A stretch of 64,000 bases of DNA from Siniperca chuatsi (Eukaryota; Chordata; Actinopteri; Centrarchiformes; Sinipercidae). The stretch's first letter is position 1. The number at the start of each line of letters is the position of its first letter. Positions 57,080 to 64,000 of this stretch are shown here, piece by piece. The DNA is taken from assembly GCF_020085105.1 (NCBI RefSeq), contig NC_058046.1, positions 29,689,175 through 29,753,174 on the forward strand, written 5' to 3'. The notes under the pieces are model-generated. The model had not been told where the DNA came from. It was given only the letters and a program-made list of their open reading frames with translations, and did not search any database. The position numbers and the translations under genes were made by a program.

Positions 57080-60000
57080 CCACAAAGGCTCAGAGGAGCG
57101 TCATAGTGGAGCATCTCCAAGCTCAGGGCTCCAGACACAACACACCCAATTCACTCTGCTGGGACAGAGGGAGAGAGTCAGACAGAGAGAATTAACAATG
57201 AACAACATTAACAACAATAATATGAGTGTTCTTGCTGAAGCAGACAAACTCATTAAGGTCTTCTCTTTATGAGCTGCTGTTTTATTTTTTAAGTAGTCCA
57301 ATGTGAATGAAAGTAAACCAAAGAAGCAGCTCCCCTTAAAGCCATTACATGTAGAATTGATTAAATCCTGGGATCATAGCATCTGTCAAATTATTCTGAT
57401 GGTATGTTTTTGTTTATTGAAAAATGACACAAAATAAATACTTTTATTCTGATCAAATTCTAACATTTTCTTCTGTGTAATTTGCAGCACCTAAAAGGTA
57501 CGCTGTGAAGTTTTTGACCACTAGAAATGCTTTTTCTTTTACGAGTGGGTCCTCGTTTTGTTTGTGTTGGACACGCACACAAGATGCATGTGTATGTGCC
57601 TAAACACGTGGACAACATAATATACATTCCTGCCACCCTTTCATGCAATTCCTCTGATTGACATTTTGTGGCGGTCAATGAGCAATGAGTCTGCAAAGGT
57701 AATGAAGAAGACTGCAAGCTAGCAAATATTCATGTAAACATTGCATAATTTAAAACGTTCAAAAACTTGGTTTTGCAAGTGTAAATGAGTGAGGAAATAC
57801 ATTCAATGTATTTGTTAGATCTCGAGAATACACACAATGCATTTTGGTGACAAACTTTTGTATGGGCACTTTTAAGAATGTGTCCCTGGATCAGATCGGT
57901 GGTGGGTTGGGGTGTCAATGGGGGGCCCCAAAGTCAGAAATGTTCTATTTCTTCTTTAAGTACAGAACCACACATTTTATTCGAATGTCAAACTGAGGAC
58001 ACTGCGTCATCTCTTTGCAGCGGACTACACCAGAGCACAGGCGTCTTTAAGAAAGAGATTTAGCCCGCTACAGCAATATTTTGTTATCTGGACAGTAAGT
58101 TCCCCTTCCAGATGAACATTATCTTTAGTGTTCACATAAAACTGTTATAAGACATATTAATACTACAAAGTTCAGAGCTTATAAGTAGAACTAATGGTAA
58201 ACAAGTGAGTAAAAATAACTTTGAAATAGGACGCCAAATATTAACGGCAATGTCCCCAGTCCGAGTCCTGCTGGGGACCTTTGATGCATCTCTCTCCTGT
58301 CATCCCTCTACTATTGCCATCGAATAATGGCGTAAAATTCCCCAAAAATGATTTGGAGAAAATAAAAAATAACTTTGAAAAATATGCAGTGGAAGAAAAA
58401 ATATCCAAAAATTGTGCTGTAAAAAGGGAAACACTCACTTAAAGCTCATTAACCTCAGTAGTGCAGTGAGGCAGGCCGACAGTGTTTGATTAAACACTGG
58501 AAAAAGAGAAGCCCCTCTGTGAAAAAGAAGCTGCAAGCAGCTGTTCAGCCTTTAAACTCAGTCAGTCTCTGGTCTGCTGCCAGTGGATCAGCTCCAGGTT
58601 TCATCCCTTGAGGAAGTCACAGAGCATCCTCTCCGTCTCATCTCGTTTCCAGCTTCGGGAGTGAGTGATCCTTCTTTCCAAATATTGATTGAACCAAACA
58701 GTTTTAGCCCAAACTGTTGAATTTCCACCGTGGACACAAATCTGCTCATCATTCAGTCAAATTTAGAGAATGGGGAGGCCACAGCTCCTTATCAGTGGAG
58801 CAGCTAAAAGAAAAATCAGCAAAGGAGTCCTTGATTCTTCTGTGTGCTTGGTTCAAAGAAAATATTTCAGAAATGCAAAAATGATGTTGGCTTCGAAATC
58901 TAAGGGAGAAATAAAAATAATTTGTACCGGCTGCCTATGTTTCTGAATTCTTTGTACAAATACCAACATTAATTGACTTGGAATTGGTTTGGGACATTTA
59001 AGACTCAGACGAGAAGTCATTTTGGTGCTGAACAGATACTGACAGAACAATCTATATGAATGTAGCACCAAAATAAAAGATGATGTTCTCAGCCAAAATG
59101 ACCTGCTACCTGGAGAGTTTTTAAAATCTAAACATCTTTTTGATACTAGTTTAAAACGGTTTCCGGGGGTGTCGTAAAATTCTCACTCTCATAATATCCT
59201 GCTGTGAAACTTTGTGTTTGGGGTTGGTGTGAACCTGGGAAGCTTCTGCATGTTGCAGAAGTCTAACCAAATCCCACAGTCTTCTTCAGCATGTTCAGCA
59301 CTTCAGACTTAGTGGTGACGCTAAGGAAATGTTATGTTACCTTATTTCAAAGCAAGTGATTAAAGGATAACTCTGGTGTTATTCTATTTTTTTCCTATTG
59401 TCAAAAATTTCTATTAAAAAACCAAAATCAACAATGAATTTCTTGTTTTCCAAAATTGATTAACACATCAATGATCGGCACTGTTGCACTGGGTGACATG
59501 TTCCTTCATTACCATGAACACACACAAACAGTTTATTTGACCTCAATCCCACATACACCGTCCTATATACTCACTACATCACCAAATGTCCATTAATCCG
59601 CGGCTGAAAATAGTCCCCAACAAATTCACTATTTCCTCCTGTTTGGGTAACATTTGCTAAAAACTACAGTGGCTAGCTGTTTTAGGAAATTATTTAGCCA
59701 TTTAAAAAAGTTTCACAGGCAAGGGTCGGGAATTTGGACAACTAACAAATTGTTGGTTTTGATCTTTTCATGGGATTTGTTGACAATAATAAAAATATAG
59801 AATACTGTATCACTAGTCTTATCCTTTCAATGTTTATTACACCATGGTCTCAGTGCACACTTGTTTCAGAGGCCAGAGGGCGTGTCTTTAAACCGTCCTC
59901 ATGTAATTCAGCACCAGTGTAATTACTGTTACAAAGTCAAGCAGACTACAAAGTTGTTTACGAAGACATTGTCTTGAAAACTGAATGAAAACTCTTGATT

Positions 60001-63000
60001 GTGATTGTCTGTGGATTATCCAGAGAAACAGACATTGTGTTTCAATGCTTTGAGCACCACAAGAAACGACATCTCAGATATTTCAAGACCTCAAGTCAAG
60101 ATTTTAAGTTATCAAGTTTTCTTCAAGTTAAAAAAACCTTCTGTCTTCATGGCCACATACCAGTGGGGCTAAGAGCTAACTTTAAATTGTTTTATACTTG
60201 CTATATTGTAAACTTCTCCGATTTAAACCAAACTTGAAATTAACAGACACCTTAAAAAGCCGACATGGATGACAATAAACTCTGTGAAGCAACATGTTTT
60301 AGAGGATTAACTGTGGGATGTCACATAAAGTTTTTGCATGTTAGCTCTGGTGTGAAAACACACAACTGGCACACTGATACAGACAGAAAGTTTAGTCTTA
60401 ATAATTTAGTCTTAATATTTAATCCCACAGAGGAAAAAGCAAAGGTTCCCATCTTCTATCATAATCCAAAAAACAAAGAATCTAAAAACATACAATAATT
60501 AAAAGAAAGGAAAGGCGCCGAATTTACTGTGCTGGAGTTTCTAAATCCTAGGGAATTTTCATATTTTCTGAAACTTAATTTCCACACTGTAAAAAACAAG
60601 CCCTCATATCTGTAGCTACACTGACTGAGAGCAAAGCTTGACAAAACATTTAAAATCATTTCAGACTTTGCTTCCAAAACATGTGAGGTTGGACACATGT
60701 GTTCAGCAAAAACCAGGCAATTGCAGTTTCCCTAATGGGCCATGTTTTCAATCAGTCTCTTCGAATATATATGAAAAACTTTGCTACAAATCTCTTTCAC
60801 TTGTTCCTTTTCTATTGCCACCCAGATGTTGCCATTTCCTGATTTTCACTGTGAATTACGAGTTTGTAATTTATACCATTTTAACCAGATTATAAGATTA
60901 AACTTCTCATCATTTAAAAGATCTGAAAAGGGCAAATGGGACCACATCTGACCTTTACCATGAAGTTTGCTGTAACTTTCATGCCCAGCATATTTATGAT
61001 ATTTACACGTTTGTTTTGGTTAGTCTTGAAACCAAAGCCATCACAAATTTGCCTCAAGGGGCTTCTGAACAGCATCCGACATCCTTAGACCCTCAATTCA
61101 GATAAAGAAAAACTCCCCAAAGTTTTCCAATAAAGACATAAAAAATAAATTAAATAACACTTCCTTTATGCAAACCAGTAACTCTGAGACATAATGGCAT
61201 TTCATTGCTGCATTACACCTAAGATGGCATTTGTGATTTTTTTAAATTAATTAATTTATCACATCTGGACCCCATTTTATTTTTTATCAGCTGCTTTGGT
61301 GACATGCAACCAAGGCTCCAGTCTGGACTCGAGCGGTGATGCTGCTGAAACAGACACCCCTGAAACCACCAGACTTTATTTGTATTTTTTGGGCTTTCTG
61401 GTGAAGCGGAGTCATGAGTGGAGTGAGTGGCAGCATGCGTGAATGCTTTGACTACAGCAGCAGAAACAACAACACCAAAACAACAAGGTGTATTCGAAAA
61501 ATCCATCAGTTTTTATCACATCTCTTTTTCTGTATGCCAACTTCTCCACCTCAGCCAAGCACAAAAAAACATCTCAAGGTTCTGGTGCTCTCACTCAAAT
61601 TTTTAAACACATAAACTCAAAATGTTCATAAAAATAGGTGGATGGAAACTCCTAAAGACAAAATACCTAAAGACAATGGGAATGATGGGAAGCAGGTGTG
61701 TAGGCACGTGAGTGGTCAGGTGAGGACAGCAAGTGGGCAGGTGAGGAAGGACAGGTGAGGTTAGTGAAACATGAAATGAGCAGGAGGAATGGGGTCAGAG
61801 ATTAATTAGATTAAATCGTGAAAAAGATGGACAACAATTTACAAGAGCAGGGGAAATGTGTTCTTGCTGTGCAGCTTTGTTCACTAAAATGTTGACTTTG
61901 CTCTGGCATCCTTTTTGTTTCTTACCTTTCATTCCACCCTTCTCCACTTGTGTCTTTCCTTATTTTGGTCTCGCTAACTTACGCTCACCGACAGGCCGCC
62001 AAAACCTCGCCTGTGATGTGTGTGTGTGTGTGTGTGTGTGTCTGTGGGTCTGAGAGGCTACAGTCCCACCGCAGGCCTTCATGCTCAGTTCTGAATCGCT
62101 GCTTGAATCTGATTTGTTTTGGATGACAGTTCATATCTATTCTAGGATGTAGCACATATCCCCTACCAACATGCACTGACAGCGATGTCAAGAAGACGTG
62201 TGTGTGTGCGCGCAGTCGGTGTAACAAAAGGTGTCACCGCTTATTTTGTAGCTACACTTTTTCTGCTTGTTTTCATACATATTTTTAGTTAAGGAACAAA
62301 CTATACCTCCCGTACCAGTCACACAACAATCTGTATCCACATATACATGCAGATTTATTTCTTTTCTTGGGACTTTAAGTTGAAAAGCGTTAAGGCTGCC
62401 TTCAACATTTAATAATTTAGCCTCTGGCTCTGTTTTACTGATGGTGGGAGTTGGAGGTTTGTAAAGTGTCCACTGCTCTGACGTCCCAGGCCATTTCAAC
62501 ACATTCAGAATATGTGAAAATGTAGTTTCTGCCAAAAATGTCTCTTTTACTCTGCTGAGAATCCATTTACATCCTGCTCACATGGCAGGTAATTAGTCTG
62601 AGACTCTGAGACTTCTGTACATGTGCACAGACACACCTGCATTAACCCTGCTGCTGAGGTTTTTATTTAAAATGCATCAAGTCAGCAGTCGGTTAAAAAT
62701 CACAGGCAGTTGCAAATTTCTGTCTTTTGCCACTTGAAGCCACAGGAGCTGAGGGAAAACAGTGCTGGATTTAAAGGTAGAATTTCTTGAAGGCCTGGTC
62801 ACACCAGCATTGATGACAGAGACATTTTCAGACTCAAAACATAAAATCAATTCATTTTAATTGAATTGTGACAATGGGTGTTTAAACTTTGGTGAACTTT
62901 AACATGTGAATTCAAGCCCTTGACAGTGATGACTTTTGAAAGACAAAGCCAGATAATCCAGAATGTAAGAAGCCATCTTTTTAGCTATGTTGCTACACTA

Positions 63001-64000
63001 ATAAAACTTTACTCTTTGTATGTGTTTTGCCACAAACAAAACTAGTTACAACCAACTATGTCACCAATCTTCCAGCACCACCTAATTTATGTGAACACAA
63101 AAAGAATTTGGCTGTGCCACCAGTGTGCACAACACCATTAACTTGTATCCATTAAAGAGTGCAAAAGGTTTATTATGTGCTCATTGGTTTGGGGATGGTA
63201 TGCATTTGCTGTGAAATGGCACATAAAATAACTCAACAGCTGGAAGGGCAACACATCTATCAGTATGTGACCTGCATAAAAGCCCTCCACTCCCACACAG
63301 GTGTGGTCACTTGGCAGATTGGACCTCCTCCTAGAGGTTGTCCAGCCTGAACAGGTGCAACAAGCTAACTGGAGAGTGAGGGAGGTGTCAATAAAGTGCA
63401 GTCTGCATATACCTGCAACCAAAGTAATGAAAATCAATTGTGTGAGTGTGATGTCATGAGGTGGCAAGAGCATTTAAAATGGAACGCACTTGTCATTTGC
63501 ACTTCATTTGAGCCATTATTAATGAAATTTGTTTAAAGTCTAATACAAATGCAAAAATCACAAAGTATTGTATCACATTTTTGTGCCATTCATGTGCTAT
63601 GGGTCCAAAAAGGCCTCAAGACATTTTTCAGCATATACACCCAATGAGCAACTTTGATTGGAATGAATGGGGAGCCATATTGGAACACTGCATGTACTTC
63701 ACATAATACATCCTCCTTCACATCACAGCTGTGGAGCTCCATACTTTCCATGTGGAGTGACACTGCAGTTAAGTGCAAGTAGGGAGGGACCATTTGGAAA
63801 AAGGACAAACGCAAACCTCAAACAAAAAAAAAAAAAAATCTAAAGAAAAGCAAAGAGCAAAGAGAAGTGCAGAAACACCACAGCAATAAGCACTTGGCAC
63901 CATATCTTAAATTATCTCTTAAACATGTAAGAATGCACTCTTCACCATCTTTAATAATCAGAAATCACTCCACACATAAATAAAACCAAACCACCTTCTT
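57080..64000. other. Gene-free stretch with scattered repeats
   Basis: No open frame has protein-like content, and no splice-flanked conserved exon is recognisable. It includes a repeat-like stretch at about 59355-59720 (AAGGATAACTCTGGTGTTAT type), a retroposon scrap at 61035-61120, a (TG)n run at 62017-62041 and a poly(A) run near 63824. It could be intergenic or part of a long intron. Confidence 0.4.
62017..62041. repeat. (TG)n microsatellite
   Basis: Perfect TG run of about 12 units. Confidence 0.9.

Noticed and set aside
56607-57272. Long plus-strand frames rich in Ser/Leu/Phe and the minus-strand Arg/Lys-rich frame
   Set aside because: They are by-products of the pyrimidine-only tract, which rarely makes stop codons. 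There is no domain, and no start or splice context.
63138-63473. Minus-strand frame containing AYHPQTN, reminiscent of retroelement integrase
   Set aside because: Only a short chance-like match. No other integrase motif lies around it, and the composition upstream is not protein-like.

Overview
The window reads as nuclear DNA of a teleost fish, probably a spiny-rayed (percomorph) species. It has split genes with GT-AG introns, many CA/GT microsatellites, fish-type transposon relics (CR1/L2-like and I/Nimb-like LINEs, hAT-like and Tc1/mariner remnants, foldback elements), and tandem TRIM genes of the kind expanded in fish. I saw no bacterial-type operons, tRNA, rRNA or CRISPR.

Layout. (1) 1-480, minus strand: first coding exon of a CaM-kinase II gene running off the left edge. 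(2) 4.97-18.85 kb, minus: a complete divergent SEC24 (COPII cargo adaptor, C/D type) gene, rebuilt here as 20 coding exons that keep frame throughout (1020 codons), with a likely 5'UTR exon ending near 19.34 kb. (3) 20.9-30.6 kb, minus: a second gene, rebuilt as nine coding exons in unbroken frame (1145 codons). Its first two coding exons are duplicates of those of the SEC24-like gene. The rest encodes a protein derived from a Crypton-like tyrosine recombinase, with zinc fingers, a recombinase core and a C-terminal SANT/Myb-like domain. This host-transposon chimera is the most unusual object in the window. (4) 32.2-33.0 kb: a decayed I/Nimb-type LINE. (5) 33.3-47.5 kb: a duplicated block with two nearly identical intronless RING/B-box/coiled-coil/PRY-SPRY TRIM genes, a truncated third copy, two stray SPRY remnants, an internally deleted L2-like LINE and a broken UDP-glucuronosyltransferase gene. 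All three TRIM copies with a 5' end carry an interferon-response-like motif about 150 bp upstream of the ATG. (6) 47.5-64 kb: no gene I can support. It holds a hAT-like element with a perfect 8-bp target duplication, a Tc1/mariner relic, a dense CA-repeat cluster and a roughly 500-bp pyrimidine-rich tract.

Functional picture. CaMKII and SEC24 are housekeeping or signalling neighbours, and the human CAMK2G-SEC24C neighbourhood is a plausible syntenic match. The chimera appears to have arisen when a local duplication of the SEC24-like 5' end (promoter side, 5'UTR intron, exons 2-3) was spliced onto a domesticated recombinase gene whose predicted catalytic tyrosine region no longer matches the family. 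The TRIM/UGT block looks like a rapidly turning-over defence/detoxification cluster. One TRIM copy has lost a RING zinc ligand.
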